Assembly: GCA_963995525.1 (NCBI GenBank)
Contig: OZ023210.1
Span: 62,855,312-62,919,311 of the forward strand
Origin: Escarpia spicata
Taxonomy: Eukaryota > Annelida > Polychaeta > Sabellida > Siboglinidae
DNA length: 64,000 bases
Direction: 5' to 3'
Part shown: positions 25,166-38,097 of the stretch, piece by piece
Position numbering within the stretch: the first letter of the stretch is position 1
Layout: every line of letters starts with the position of its first letter
The notes under the pieces: model-generated
Told to the model about the DNA's origin: nothing
What the model saw: only the letters and a program-made list of their open reading frames with translations
The model's database searches: none
Made by a program: the position numbers and the translations under genes

Positions 25166-27308
25166 GCACTAAATGTAGGTATGCAGGTTGTTTAGATGAC
25201 AGGGACTGAGAGAATCACAGTCAGCCGAGAAAGCATTAAATGTAGGTTTGCAGGTTGTTTGGATGACAGGGATTGAGAGAGTCACAGTCAGCCGAGAAAG
25301 CACTAAATGTAGGTATGCAGGTTGTTTGGATGTCAGGGATTGAGAGAGTCACAGTCAGCCGAGAAAGCACTAAATGTAAGTCTGCTGGTTGTTTAGATGA
25401 CAGGGATTGAGAGAGTCACAGTCAGCCGAGAAAGCACTAAATGTAGGTATGCAGGTTGTTTGGATGTCAGGGATTGAGAGAGTCACAGTCAGCCGAGAAA
25501 GCACTAAATGTAAGTCTGCAGGTTGTTTGGATGACAGGGACTGAGAAAATCACAGTCAGCCGAGAAAGCATTAAATGTAGGTATGCAGGTTGTTTGGATG
25601 ACAGGGATTGAGAGAGTCACAGTCAGCCGAGAAAGCACTAAATGTAGGTATGCGGGTTGTTTAGATGACAGGGATTGAGAGAGTCACAGTCAGCCGAGAA
25701 AGCACTAAATGTAGGTATGCAGGTTGTTTAGATGACAGGGATTGAGAGAGTCACAGTCAGCCGAGAAAGCACTAAATGTAGGTATGCGGGTTGTTTAGAT
25801 GACAGGGATTGAGAGAGTCACAGTCAGCCGAGAAAGCACTAAATGTAGGTATGCAGGTTGTTTGGATGTCAGGGATTGAGAGAGTCACAGTCAGCCGAGA
25901 AAGCACTAAATGTAAGTCTGCTGGTTGTTTAGATGACAGGGATTGAGAGAGTCACAGTCAGCCGAGAAAGCACTAAATGTAGGTATGCAGGTTGTTTGGA
26001 TGACAGGGACTGAGAAAATCACAGTCAGCCGAGAAAGCATTAAATGTAGGTATGCAGGTTGTTTGGATGACAGGGATTGAGAGAGTCACAGTCAGCCGAG
26101 AAAGCACTAAATGTAGGTATGCGGGTTGTTTAGATGACAGGGATTGAGAGAGTCACAGTCAGCCGAGAAAGCACTAAATGTAGGTATGCAGGTTGTTTAG
26201 ATGACAGGGACTGAGAGAATCACAGTCAGCCGAGAAAGCATTAAATGTAGGTATGCAGGTTGTTTGGATGACAGGGATTGAGAGAGTCACAGTCAGCCGA
26301 GAAAGCATTAAATGTAGGTTTGCAGGTTGTTTGGATGACAGGGATTGAGAGAGTCACAGTCAGCCGAAAAACACTAAATGTAGGTATGCAGGTTGTTTAG
26401 ATGACAGGGATTGAGAGAGTCACAGTCAGCCGAGAAAGCACTAAATGTAGATATGCAGGTTGTTTGGATGACAGGGATTGAGAGAGTCACAGTCAGCCGA
26501 GAAAGCATTAAATGTAGGTTTGCAGGTTGTTTGGATGACAGGGATTGAGAGAGTCACAGTCAGCCGAGAAAGCACTAAATGTAGGTATGCAGGTTGTTTA
26601 GATGACAGGGACTGAGAGAATCACAGTCAGCCGAGAAAGCATTAAATGTAGGTATGCAGGTTGTTTGGATGACAGGGATTGAGAGAGTCACAGTCAGCCG
26701 AGAAAGCACTAAATGTAGGTATGCAGGTTGTTTGGATGTCAGGGATTGAGAGAGTCACAGTCAGCCGAGAAAGCACTAAATGTAGGTATGCAGGTTGTTT
26801 GGATGACAGGGATTGAGAGAGTGGCAGTCAGCCGAGAAAGCACTAAATGTAGATATGCAGGTTGTTTGGATGACAGGGATTGAGAGAGTCACAGTCAGCC
26901 GAGAAAACCTTTAACGTAGGAATGCAGGTTGATTCGATGACAGGGATTGAGAATGTCACAGTCAGCCGAGAAAACATTTAACGTAGGAGTGCAGGTTGTT
27001 TGGGTGAGAGGGATTGAGAGAGTCACAGTCAGCCGAGAAAGCACTAAATGTAAATATGCAGGTTGTTTGGATGACAGGGATTGAGAGAGTCACAGTCAGC
27101 CGAGAAAGCATTAAATGTAGGTTTGCAGGTTGTTTGGATGACAGGGATTGAGAGAGTCACAGTCAGCCGAGAAAGCACTAAATGTAGGTATGCAGGTTGT
27201 TTAGATGACAGGGACTGAGAGAATCACAGTCAGCCGAGAAAGCATTAAATGTAGGTATGCAGGTTGTTTGGATGACAGGGATTGAGAGAGTCACAGTCAG
27301 CCGAGAAA
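25166..27308 (+). repeat. Class A block 2
   Basis: About 32 monomers. It has a private subvariant, 'gtaagtctgctgg' or 'gtaagtctgcagg', near 25,376, 25,512 and 25,913, usually just after a 'gatgtcaggg' monomer, in a short local tandem repeat. Only one 'gtggcag' monomer is present (near 26,821), followed by an abbreviated class-B-like group that lacks the 'ccgcg' monomer. The block is duplicated as class A block 4. Confidence 0.9.
26334..26399 (+). repeat. 66-bp monomer (-1)
   Basis: The stretch that normally reads 'cagccgagaaagcac' reads 'cagccgaaaaacac' and is one base short. The same lesion appears at 37,123-37,188 and 43,223-43,288, so it was copied by block duplication and did not arise three times. 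Confidence 0.93.
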
Positions 27309-28916
27309 GCATTTAACGTAGGAGTGCAGGTTGTTTGGATGACAGGGATTGAGAGAGTCACAGTCAGCCGAGAAAACATTTAACGTAGGATTGCAGGTTG
27401 TTTGGATGACAGGGATTAAGAGAGTCATTGCCAGCCGAGAAAGCATTTAACGTAGGAGTGCAGGTTGTTTGGATGACAGGGATTGAGAGAGTCACAGTCA
27501 GCCGAGAAAACATTTAACGTAGGAGTGCAGGTTGTTTGGATGACAGGGATTGAGAGAGTCACAGTCAGCCGAGAAAACATTTAACGTAGGAGTGCAGGTT
27601 GTTTGGATGACAGGGATTGAGAGAGTCATAGTCAGCCGAGAAAGCATTTAACGTAGGAGTGCAGGTTGTTTGGATGACAGGGATTGAGAGAGTCACAGTC
27701 AGCCGAGAAAACATTTAACATAGGAGTGCAGGTTGATTGGATGACAGGGATTGAGAGAGTCATAGTCAGCAGAGAAAGCATTTAACGTAGTAGTGCAGTT
27801 TGTTTGGATGATAGGGATTGAGAGAGTCACAGTCAGCCGAGAAAGCATTTAACGTAGGAGTGCAGGTTGTTTGGATGACAAGGATTGAGATAGTCACAGT
27901 CAGCCGAGAAAGCATTTAACGTAGGAGTGCAGGTTGTTTGGATGACAGGGATTGAGAGAGTCATAGTCAGCCGAGAAAACATTTAACGTAGTAGTGCAGG
28001 TTGTTTGGATGACAGGGATTGAGAGAGTCACAGTCAGCCGAGAAAGCATTTAACGTAGGAGTGCAGGTTGTTTGGATGACAGGGATTGAGAGAGGCACAG
28101 TCAGCCGAGAAAACATTTAACGTAGGAGTGCCGGATGTTTGGATGACAGGGATTGAGAGAGGCACAGTCAGCCGAGAAAACATTTAACGTAGGAGTGCAG
28201 GTTGTTTGGATGACAGGGATTTAGAGAGTCACAGTCAGCCGAGAAAACATTTAACGTAGGATTGCAGGTTGTTTGGATGACAGGGATTGAGAGAGTCATA
28301 GCCAGCCGAGAAAGCATTTAACGTAGGAGTGCAGGTTGTTTGGATGACAGGGATTGAGAGAGTCACAGTCAGCCGAGAAAACATTTAACATAGGAGTGCA
28401 GGTTGTTTGGATGACAGGGATTGAGAGAGTCACAGTCAGCCGAGAAAACATGTAACGTAGGAGTGCAGGTTGTTTGGATGACAGGGATTGAGAGAGTCAA
28501 AGTCAGCCGAGAAAGCATTTAACGTAGGAGTGCAGGTTGTTTGGATGACAGGGATTGAGAGAGTCACAGTCAGCCGAGAAAACTTTTAATGTAGGAGTGC
28601 AGGTTGTTTGGATGACAGGGATTGAGAGAGTCATAGTCAGCCGAGAAAGCATTTAACGTAGGAGTGCATGTTGTTTGGATGACAGGGATTGAGAGAGTCA
28701 CAGTCAGCCGAGAAAGCATTTAACGTAGTAGTGCAGGTTGTTTGGATGACAGGGATTGAGAGAGTCACAGTCAGCCGAGAAAGCATTTAACGTAGGAGTG
28801 CAGGTTGTTTGGATGACAGGGATTGAGAGAGTCACAGTCAGCCGAGAAAGCATGTAACGTAGGAGTGCAGGTTGTTTGGATGACAGGGATTGAGAGAGTC
28901 ACAGTCAGCCGAGAAA
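27309..28916 (+). repeat. Class B block 2
   Basis: About 24 monomers. It starts with a signature order: a plain class B monomer, an 'aacatttaacgtaggattgc' monomer, then 'gattaagagagtcattgcc' near 27,415. That order, with a catagcc form, opens class B blocks 4, 6, 7 and 8 too. It also holds 'gagagaggcacag' monomers and 'gtgccggatgtttgg' near 28,130. Its end (28,866-28,916) is the boundary of the 10.9-kb duplication. Confidence 0.9.
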
Positions 28917-31900
28917 GCATTAAATGTAGGTTTGCAGGTTGTTTGGATGACAGGGATTGAGAGAGTCACAGTCAGCCGAGAAAGCACTAAATGTAGGTAT
29001 GCAGGTTGTTTAGATGACAGGGACTGAGAGAATCACAGTCAGCCGAGAAAGCATTAAATGTAGGTATGCAGGTTGTTTGGATGACAGGGATTGAGAGAGT
29101 CACAGTCAGCCGAGAAAGCACTAAATGTAGGTATGCAGGTTGTTTGGATGTCAGGGATTGAGAGAGTCACAGTCAGCCGAGAAAGCACTAAATGTAGGTA
29201 TGCAGGTTGTTTGGATGACAGGGACTGAGAGAGTCACAGTCAGCCGAGAAAGCACTAAATGTAGGTATGCAGGTTGTTTGGATGACAGGGATTGAGAGAG
29301 TGGCAGTCAGCCGAGAAAGCACTAAATGTAGATATGCAGGTTGTTTGGATGACAGGGATTGAGAGAGTCACAGTCAGCCGAGAAAACCTTTAACGTAGGA
29401 GTGCAGGTTGATTCGATGACAGGGATTGAGAATGTCACAGTCAGCCGAGAAAACATTTAACGTAGGAATGCAGGTTGTTTGGATGACAGGGATTGAGAGA
29501 GTCACAGTCAGCCGCGAAAACATTGAACGTAGGAGTGCAGGTTGTTTGGATGACAGGGATTGAGAGAGTCACAGTCAGCCGAGAAAGCACTAAATGTAAA
29601 TATGCAGGTTGTTTGGGTGACAGGGATTGAGAGAGTCACAGTCAGCCGAGAAAGCACTAAATGTAGGTATGCAGGTTGTTTAGATGACAGGGACTGAGAG
29701 AATCACAGTCAGCCGAGAAAGCATTAAAAGTAGGTATGCAGGTTGTTTGGATGACAGGGATTGAGAGAGTCACAGACAGCCGAGAAAGCATTAAATGTAG
29801 GTTTGCAGGTTGTTTGGATGACAGGGATTGAGAGAGTCACAGTCAGCCGAGAAAGCACTAAATGTAGGTATGCAAGTTGTTTAGATGACAGGGATTGAGA
29901 GAGTCACAGTCAGCCGAGAAAGCACTAAATGTAGATATGCAGGTTGTTTGGATGACAGGGATTGAGAGAGTCACAGTCAGCCGAGAAAGCATTAAATGTA
30001 GGTTTGCAGGTTGTTTGGATGACAGGGATTGAGAGAGTCACAGTCAGCCGAGAAAGCACTAAATGTAGGTATGCAGGTTGTTTAGATGACAGGGACTGAG
30101 AGAATCACAGTCAGCCGAGAAAGCATTAAATGTAGGTATGCAGGTTGTTTGGATGACAGGGATTGAGAGAGTCACAGTCAGCCGAGAAAGCACTAAATGT
30201 AGGTATGCAGGTTGTTTGGATGTCAGGGATTGAGAGAGTCACAGTCAGCCGAGAAAGCACTAAATGTAGGTATGCTGGTTGTTTAGATGACAGGGATTGA
30301 GAGAGTCACAGTCAGCCGAGAAAGCACTAAATGTAGGTATGCAGGTTGTTTGGATGACAGGGACTGAGAAAATCACAGGTAGCCGAGAAAGCATTAAATG
30401 TAGGTATGCAGGTTGTTTGGATGACAGGGATTGAGAGAGTCACAGTCAGCCGAGAAAGCACTAAATGTAGGTATGCGGGTTGTTTAGATGACAGGGATTG
30501 AGAGAGTCACAGTCAGCCTAGAAAGCACTAAATGTAGGTATGCAGGTTGTTTAGATGACAGGGAATGAGAGAATCACAGTCAGCCGAGAAAGCATTAAAT
30601 GTAGGTATGCAGGTTGTTTGGATGACAGGGATTGAGAGAGTCACAGTCAGCCGAGAAAGCATTAAATGTAGGTTTGCAGGTTGTTTGGATGACAGGGATT
30701 GAGAGAGTCACAGTCAGCCGAGAAAGCACTAAATGTAGGTATGCAGGTTGTTTAGATGACAGGGATTGAGAGAGTCACAGTCAGCCGAGAAAGCACTAAA
30801 TGTAGATATGCAGGTTGTTTGGATGACAGGGATTGAGAGAGTCACAGTCAGCCGAGAAAGCATTAAATGTAGGTTTGCAGGTTGTTTGGATGACAGGGAT
30901 TGAGAGAGTCACAGTCAGCCGAGAAAGCACTAAATGTAGGTATGCAGGTTGTTTGGATGTCAGGGATTGAGAGAGTCACAGTCAGCCGAGAAAGCACTAA
31001 ATGTAGGTATGCAGGTTGTTTGGATGACAGGGATTGAGAGAGTGGCAGTCAGCCGAGAAAGCACTAAATGTAGATATGCAGGTTGTTTGGATGACAGGGA
31101 TTGAGAGAGTCACAGTCAACCGAGAAAACCTTTAACTTAGGAGTGTAGGTTGATTCGATGACAGGGATTGAGAATGTCACAGTCAGCCGAGAAAACATTT
31201 AACGTAGGAGTGCAGGTTGTTTGGATGACACGGATTGAGAGAGTCACAGTCAGCCGCGAAAACATTTAACGTAGGAGTGCAGGTTGTTTGGGTGACAGGG
31301 ATTGAGAGAGTCACAGTCAGCCGAGAAAGCACTAAATGTAAATATGCAGGTTGTTTGGATGACAGGGATTGAGAGAGTCACAGTCAGCCGAGAAAGCACT
31401 AAATGTAGGTATGCAGGTTGTTTAGATGACAGGGACTGAGAGAATCACAGTCAGCCGAGAAAGCATTAAATGTAGGTATGCAGGTTGTTTGGATGACAGG
31501 GATTGAGAGAGTCACAGTCAGCCGAGAAAGCATTAAATGTAGGTTTGCAGGTTGTTTGGATGACAGGGATTGAGAGAGTCACAGTCAGCCGAGAAAGCAC
31601 TAAATGTAGGTATGCAGGTTGTTTAGATGACAGGGATTGAGAGAGTCACAGTCAGCCGAGAAAGCACTAAAAGTAGATATGCAGGTTGTTTGGATGAGAG
31701 GGATTGAGAGAGTCACAGTCAGCCGAGAAAGCATTAAATGTAGGTTTGCAGGTTGTTTGGATGACAGGGATTGAGAGAGTCACATTCAGCCGAGAAAGCA
31801 CTAAATGTAGGTATGCAGGTTGTTTAGATGTCAGGGATTGAGAGAGTCACAGTCAGCCGAGAAAGCACTAAATGTAGGTATGCAGGTTGTTTGGATGACA

Positions 31901-32398
31901 GGGACTGAGAGAGTCACAGTCAGCCGAGAAAGCACTAAATGTAGGTATGCAGGTTGTTTGGATGACAGGGATTGAGAGAGTGGCAGTCAGCCGAGAAAGC
32001 ACTAAATGTAGATATGCAGGTTGTTTGGATGACAGGGATTGAGAGAGTCACAGTCAGCCGAGAAAACCTTTAACGTAGGAGTGCAGGTTGATTCGATGAC
32101 AGGGATTGAGAATGTCACAGTCAGCCGAGAAAACATTTAACGTAGGAGTGCAGGTTGTTTGGATAACATGGATTGAGAGAGTCACAGTCAGCCGCGAAAA
32201 CATTTAACGTAGGAGTGCAGGTTGTTTGGGTGACAGGGATTGAGAGAGTCACAGTCAGCCGAGAAAGCACTAAATGTAAATATGCAGGTTGTTTGGATGA
32301 CAGGGATTGAAATAGTGACAGTCAGCCGAGAAAGCACTAAATGCAGATATGCAGGTTGTTTGGATGACAGGGATTGAGTGAGTCACCGTCAGCCGAGA
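28917..32398 (+). repeat. Class A block 3
   Basis: About 52 monomers, matching 17,993-21,610 at an offset of 10,922 and then 10,788. It carries the class-B-like trio with 'ccgcg' at 29,514 and later copies, and ends through the same 'gaaatagtgac' and 'gagtgagtcaccg' monomers as class A domain 1. Two monomers present in the parent are missing between 31,693 and 31,781. Confidence 0.9.
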
Positions 32399-35300
32399 AA
32401 ACATTTAACGTAGGAGTGCAGGTTGTTTTGATGACAGGGATTGAGTGAGTCACCGTAAGCCGAAAAAACATTTAACGTAGGATTGCAGGTTGTTTGGATG
32501 ACAGGGATTGAGAGAGTCACAGTCAGCCGAGAAAGCATTTAACGTAGGAGTGCAGGTTGTTTGGATGACAGGGATTGAGAGAGGCACAGTCAGCCGAGAA
32601 AACATTTAACGTAGGAGTGCCGGATGTTTGGATGACAGGGATTGAGAGAGGCACAGTCAGCCGAGAAAACATTTAACGTAGGAGTGCAGGTTGTTTGGAT
32701 GACAGGGATTTAGAGAGTCACAGTCAGCCGAGAAAACATTTAACGTAGGATTGCAGGTTGTTTGGATGACAGGGATTGAGAGAGTCATAGCCAGCCGAGA
32801 AAGCATTTAATGTAGGAGTGCAGGTTGTTTGGATGACAGGGATTGAGAGAGTCACAGTCAGCCGAGAAAACATTTAACATAGGAGTGCAGGTTGTTTGAA
32901 TGACAGGGATTGAGAGAGTCACAGTCAGCCGAGAAAACATGTAACGTAGGAGTGCAGGTTGTTTGGATGACAGGGATTGAGAGAGTCATAGTCAGCCGAG
33001 AAAGCATTTAACGTAGGAGTGCAGGTTGTTTGGATGACAGGGATTGAGAGAGTCACAGTCAGCCGAGAAAACATTTAACGTAGGAGTGCAGGTTGTTTGG
33101 ATGACAGGGATTGAGAGAGTCATAGTCAGCCGAGAAAGCATTTAACGTAGGAGTGCAGGTTGTTTGGATGACAGGGATTGAGAGAGTCACAGTCAGCCGA
33201 GAAAACATTTAACATAGGAGTGCAGGTTGTTTGGATGACAGGGATTGAGAGAGTCATAGTCAGCAGAGAAAGCATTTAACGTAGTAGTGCAGGTTGTTTG
33301 GATGATAGGGATTGAGAGAGTCACAGTCAGCCGAGAAAGCATTTAACGTAGGAGTGCAGGTTGTTTGGATGACAAGGATTGAGATAGTCACAGTCAGCCG
33401 AGAAAGCATTTAACGTAGGAGTGCAGGTTGTTTGGATGACAGGGATTGAGAGAGTCATATTCAGCCGAGAAAACATTTAACGTAGTAGTGCAGGTTGTTT
33501 GGATGACAGGGATTGAGAGAGTCACAGTCAGCCGAGAAAGCATTTAACGTAGGAGTGCAGGTTGTTTGGATGACAGGGATTGAGAGAGTCACAGTCAGCC
33601 GAGAACGCATTTAACGTAGGAGTGCAGGTTGTTTGGATGACAGGGATTGAGAGAGTCATAGTCAGCCGAGAAAGCTTTTAACGTAGGAGTGCAGGTTGTT
33701 TGGATGACAGGGATTGAAAGAGTCAAAGTCAGCCGAGAAAGCATTTAACGTAGGAGTGCAGGTTGTTTGGATGACAGGGATTGAGAAAGTCATAGTCAGC
33801 CGAGAAAGCATTTAACGTAGGAGTGCAGGTTGTTTGGATGACAGGGATTGAGAGAGTCACAGTCAGCCGAGAAAACATTTAACGTAGGATTGCAGGTTGT
33901 TTGGATGACAGGGATTGAGAGAGTCATAGCCAGCCGAGAAAGCATTTAACGTAGGAGTGCAGGTTGTTTGGATGACAGGGATTGAGAGAGTCACAGTCAG
34001 CCGAGAAAACATTTAACATAGGAGTGCAGGTTGTTTGAATGACAGGGATTGAGAGAGTCACAGTCAGCCGAGAAAACATGTAACGTAGGAGTGCAGGTTG
34101 TTTGGATGACAGGGATTGAGAGAGCCATAGTCAGCCGAGAAAGCATTTAACGTAGGAGTGCAGGTTGTTTGGATGACAGGGATTGAGAGAGTCACAGTCA
34201 GCGGAGAAAACATTTAACGTAGGAGTGCAGGTTGTTTGGATGACAGGGATTGAGAGAGTCATAGTCAGCCGAGAAAGCATTTAACGTAGGAGTGTAGGTT
34301 GTTTGGATGACAGGGATTGAGAGAGTCACAGTCAGCCGAAAAAACATTTAACATAGGAGTGCAGGTTGTTTGGATGACAGGGATTGAGAGAGTCATAGTC
34401 AGCAGAGAAAGCATTTAACGTAGGAGTGCAGGTTGTTTGGATGACAGGGATTGAGAGAGTCATACTCAGCCGAGAAAACATTTAACGTAGTAGTGCAGGT
34501 TGTTTGGATGACAGGGATTGAGAGAGTCACAGTCAGCCGAGAAAGCATTTAACGTAGGAGTGCAGGTTGTTTGGATGACAGGGATTGAGAGAGTCATAGT
34601 CAGCCGAGAAAACATTTAACGTAGTAGTGCAGGTTGTTTGGATGACAGGGATTGAGAGAGTCATAGCCAGCCGAGAAAGCATTTAACGTAGGAGTGCAGG
34701 TTGTTTGGATGACAGGGATTGAGAGAGTCACAGTCAGCCGAGAAAACATTTAACATAGGAGTGCAGGTTGTTTGGATGACAGGGATTGAGAGAGTCACAG
34801 TCAGCCGAGAAAACATGTAACGTAGGAGTGCAGGTTGTTTGGATGACAGGGATTGAGAGAGTCATAGTCAGCCGAGAAAGCATTTAACGTAGGAGTGCAG
34901 GTTGTTTGGATGACAGGGATTGAGAGAGTCACAGTCAGCCGAGAAAACATTTAACGTAGGAGTGCAGGTTATTTGGATGACAGGGATTGAGAGAGTCATA
35001 GTCAGCCGAGAAAGCATTTAACGTAGGAGTGCAGGTTGTTTGGATGACAGGGATTGAGAGAGTCACAGTCAGCCGAGAAAACATTTAACATAGGAGTGCA
35101 GGTTGTTTGGATGACAGGGATTGAGAGAGTCATAGTCAGCAGAGAAAGCATTTAACGTAGTAGTGCAGGTTGTTTGGATGATAGGGATTGAGTGAGTCAC
35201 AGTCAGCCGAGAAAGCATTTAACGTAGGAGTGCAGGTTGTTTGGATGACAAGGATTGAGATAGTCACAGTCAGCCGAGAAAGCATTTAACGTAGGAGTGC

Positions 35301-35953
35301 AGGTTGTTTGGATGACAGGGATTGAGAGAGTCATAGTCAGCCGAGAAAGCATTTAACGTAGTAGTGCAGGTTGTTTGGATGACAGGGATTGAGAGAGTCA
35401 CAGTCATCCGAGAAAGCATTTAACGTAGGATTGCAGGTTGTTTGGATGACAGGGATTGAGAGAGTCACAGTCAGCCGAGAAAGCATTTAACGTAGGAGTG
35501 CAGGTTGTTTGGATGACAGGGATTGAGAGAGTCATAGTCAGCCGAGAAAGCTTTTAACGAAGGAGTGCAGGTTGTTTGGATGACAGGGATTGAGAGAGTC
35601 ACAGTCAGCCGAGAAAGCATTTAACGTAGGAGTGCAGGTTGTTTGGATGACAGGGATTGAGAGAGTCACAGTCAGCCGAGAAAGCATTTAACGTAGGATT
35701 GAAGGTTGTTTGGATGACAGGGATTGAGAGAGTCATAGTCAGCCGAGAAAGCTTTTAACGTAGGAGTGCAGGTTGTTTGGATGACAGGGATTGAAAGAGT
35801 CACAGTCAGCCGAGAAAGCATTTAACGTAGGAGTGCAGGTTGTTTGGATGACAGGGATTGAGAGAGAGTCATAGTCAGCCGAGAAAGCATTTAACGTAGG
35901 AGTGCAGGTTGTTTGGATGACAGGGATTGAGAGAGTCACAGTCAGCCGAGAAA
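32399..35953 (+). repeat. Class B block 3
   Basis: About 53 monomers, a copy of class B block 1 at +10,788 with a few substitutions (for example 'taacgaagg' near 35,556 and 'catactcag' near 34,461). The 69-bp monomer of block 1 is retained at 35,847-35,915, and with it the same 72-codon chance frame (35,739-35,957). Confidence 0.92.
35847..35915 (+). repeat. 69-bp monomer (+GA), inherited
   Basis: Copy of the 25,059-25,127 monomer, 10,788 bp downstream, with the same extended GA run. Its presence in both copies shows that the slippage happened before the 10.9-kb duplication. Confidence 0.93.
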
Positions 35954-36652
35954 GCACTAAATGTAGGTATGCAGGTTGTTTAGATGACAGGGACTGAGAG
36001 AATCACAGTCAGCCGAGAAAGCATTAAATGTAGGTTTGCAGGTTGTTTGGATGACAGGGATTGAGAGAGTCACAGTCAGCCGAGAAAGCACTAAATGTAG
36101 GTATGCAAGTTGTTTGGATGTCAGGGATTGAGAGAGTCACAGTCAGCCGAGAAAGCACTAAATGTAAGTCTGCTGGTTGTTTAGATGACAGGGATTGAGA
36201 GAGTCACAGTCAGCCGAGAAAGCACTAAATGTAGGTATGCAGGTTGTTTGGATGTCAGGGATTGAGAGAGTCACAGTCAGCCGAGAAAGCACTAAATGTA
36301 AGTCTGCAGGTTGTTTGGATGACAGGGACTGAGAAAATCACAGTCAGCCGAGAAAGCATTAAATGTAGGTATGCAGGTTGTTTGGATGACAGGGATTGAG
36401 AGAGTCACAGTCAGCCGAGAAAGCACTAAATGTAGGTATGCGGGTTGTTTAGATGACAGGGATTGAGAGAGTCACAGTCAGCCGAGAAAGCACTAAATGT
36501 AGGTATGCAGGTTGTTTAGATGACAGGGATTGAGAGAGTCACAGTCAGCCGAGAAAGCACTAAATGTAGGTATGCGGGTTGTTTAGATGACAGGGATTGA
36601 GAGAGTCACAGTCAGCCGAGAAAGCACTAAATGTAGGTATGCAGGTTGTTTG

Positions 36653-36720
36653 GATGTCAGGGATTGAGAGAGTCACAATCAGCCGAAAAAAAAACTAAAT
36701 GTAAGTCTGCTGGTTGTTTA
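36653..36720 (+). repeat. 68-bp monomer with A9 run (+1)
   Basis: Where other monomers read 'agccgagaaagcactaaat', this one reads 'agccg', nine A residues, then 'ctaaat'. It also has 'cacaatc' for 'cacagtc'. This is the only +1 monomer in the window and is absent from the matching position in copy 1 of the 10.9-kb duplication, so it postdates that event or is a homopolymer sequencing or assembly error. Confidence 0.88.
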
Positions 36721-37122
36721 GATGACAGGGATTGAGAGAGTCACAGTCAGCCGAGAAAGCACTAAATGTAGGTATGCAGGTTGTTTGGATGACAGGGACT
36801 GAGAAAATCACAGTCAGCCGAGAAAGCATTAAATGTAGGTATGCAGGTTGTTTGGATGACAGGGATTGAGAGAGTCACAGTCAGCCGAGAAAGCACTAAA
36901 TGTAGGTATGCGGGTTGTTTAGATGACAGGGATTGAGAGAGTCACAGTCAGCCGAGAAAGCACTAAATGTAGGTATGCAGGTTGTTTAGATGACAGGGAC
37001 TGAGAGAATCACAGTCAGCCGAGAAAGCATTAAATGTAGGTATGCAGGTTGTTTGGATGACAGGGATTGAGAGAGTCACAGTCAGCCGAGAAAGCATTAA
37101 ATGTAGGTTTGCAGGTTGTTTG

Positions 37123-37188
37123 GATGACAGGGATTGAGAGAGTCACAGTCAGCCGAAAAACACTAAATGTAGGTATGCAGGTTGTTTA
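37123..37188 (+). repeat. 66-bp monomer (-1), inherited
   Basis: Carries the same 'agccgaaaaacac' lesion as 26,334-26,399, at the position expected from the 10.9-kb duplication (offset 10,789). Confidence 0.93.
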
Positions 37189-38097
37189 GATGACAGGGAT
37201 TGAGAGAGTCACAGTCAGCCGAGAAAGCACTAAATGTAGATATGCAGGTTGTTTGGATGACAGGGATTGAGAGAGTCACAGTCAGCCGAGAAAGCATTAA
37301 ATGTAGGTTTGCAGGTTGTTTGGATGACAGGGATTGAGAGAGTCACAGTCAGCCGAGAAAGCACTAAATGTAGGTATGCAGGTTGTTTAGATGACAGGGA
37401 CTGAGAGAATCACAGTCAGCCGAGAAAGCATTAAATGTAGGTATGCAGGTTGTTTGGATGACAGGGATTGAGAGAGTCACAGTCAGCCGAGAAAGCACTA
37501 AATGTAGGTATGCAGGTTGTTTGGATGTCAGGGATTGAGAGAGTCACAGTCAGCCGAGAAAGCACTAAATGTAGGTATGCAGGTTGTTTGGATGACAGGG
37601 ATTGAGAGAGTGGCAGTCAGCCGAGAAAGCACTAAATGTAGATATGCAGGTTGTTTGGATGACAGGGATTGAGAGAGTCACAGTCAGCCGAGAAAACCTT
37701 TAACGTAGGAATGCAGGTTGATTCGATGACAGGGATTGAGAATGTCACAGTCAGCCGAGAAAACATTTAACGTAGGAGTGCAGGTTGTTTGGGTGAGAGG
37801 GATTGAGAGAGTCACAGTCAGCCGAGAAAGCACTAAATGTAAATATGCAGGTTGTTTGGATGACAGGGATTGAGAGAGTCACAGTCAGCCGAGAAAGCAT
37901 TAAATGTAGGTTTGCAGGTTGTTTGGATGACAGGGATTGAGAGAGTCACAGTCAGCCGAGAAAGCACTAAATGTAGGTATGCAGGTTGTTTAGATGACAG
38001 GGACTGAGAGAATCACAGTCAGCCGAGAAAGCATTAAATGTAGGTATGCAGGTTGTTTGGATGACAGGGATTGAGAGAGTCACAGTCAGCCGAGAAA

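Larger units (their letters stand above)
17944..28865 (+). repeat. 10.9-kb tandem duplication, copy 1
   Basis: Private variants recur 10,922 bp downstream in the first part: 'ccgcg' at 18,592 and 29,514, 'cagacagcc' at 18,851 and 29,773, and 'cacaggtag' at 19,452 and 30,374. After a two-monomer loss in copy 2 the offset becomes 10,788 ('cacattc' at 20,993 and 31,781; 'ggataaca' at 21,373 and 32,161), then 10,789 after a one-base insertion near 36.69 kb. The unit spans the end of class A domain 1, class B block 1, class A block 2 and class B block 2. By eye I counted on the order of fifteen substitutions between copies. Confidence 0.9.
35954..38097 (+). repeat. Class A block 4
   Basis: About 32 monomers, the copy of class A block 2 in the second 10.9-kb unit, including its 'gtaagtctgc' subvariants and the 66-bp monomer. 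It differs from block 2 mainly by the A9 monomer at 36,653-36,720. Confidence 0.9.

Noticed and set aside
24951..25169. 72-codon minus-strand frame, repeated at 35,739-35,957 and, slightly changed, at 42,510-42,728, 52,561-52,779 and 58,660-58,878
   Set aside because: These are translations of three satellite monomers kept in frame by a 69-bp unit. The peptide repeats the monomer itself, has no separate conserved domain, and disappears wherever the unit is 67 bp. Copying of the block explains the recurrence.
36686..36700. Poly-A run as a retrotransposon tail or polyadenylation trace
   Set aside because: It is only nine A residues inside an otherwise normal monomer, with no target-site duplication or flanking element; slippage or a sequencing error is simpler.
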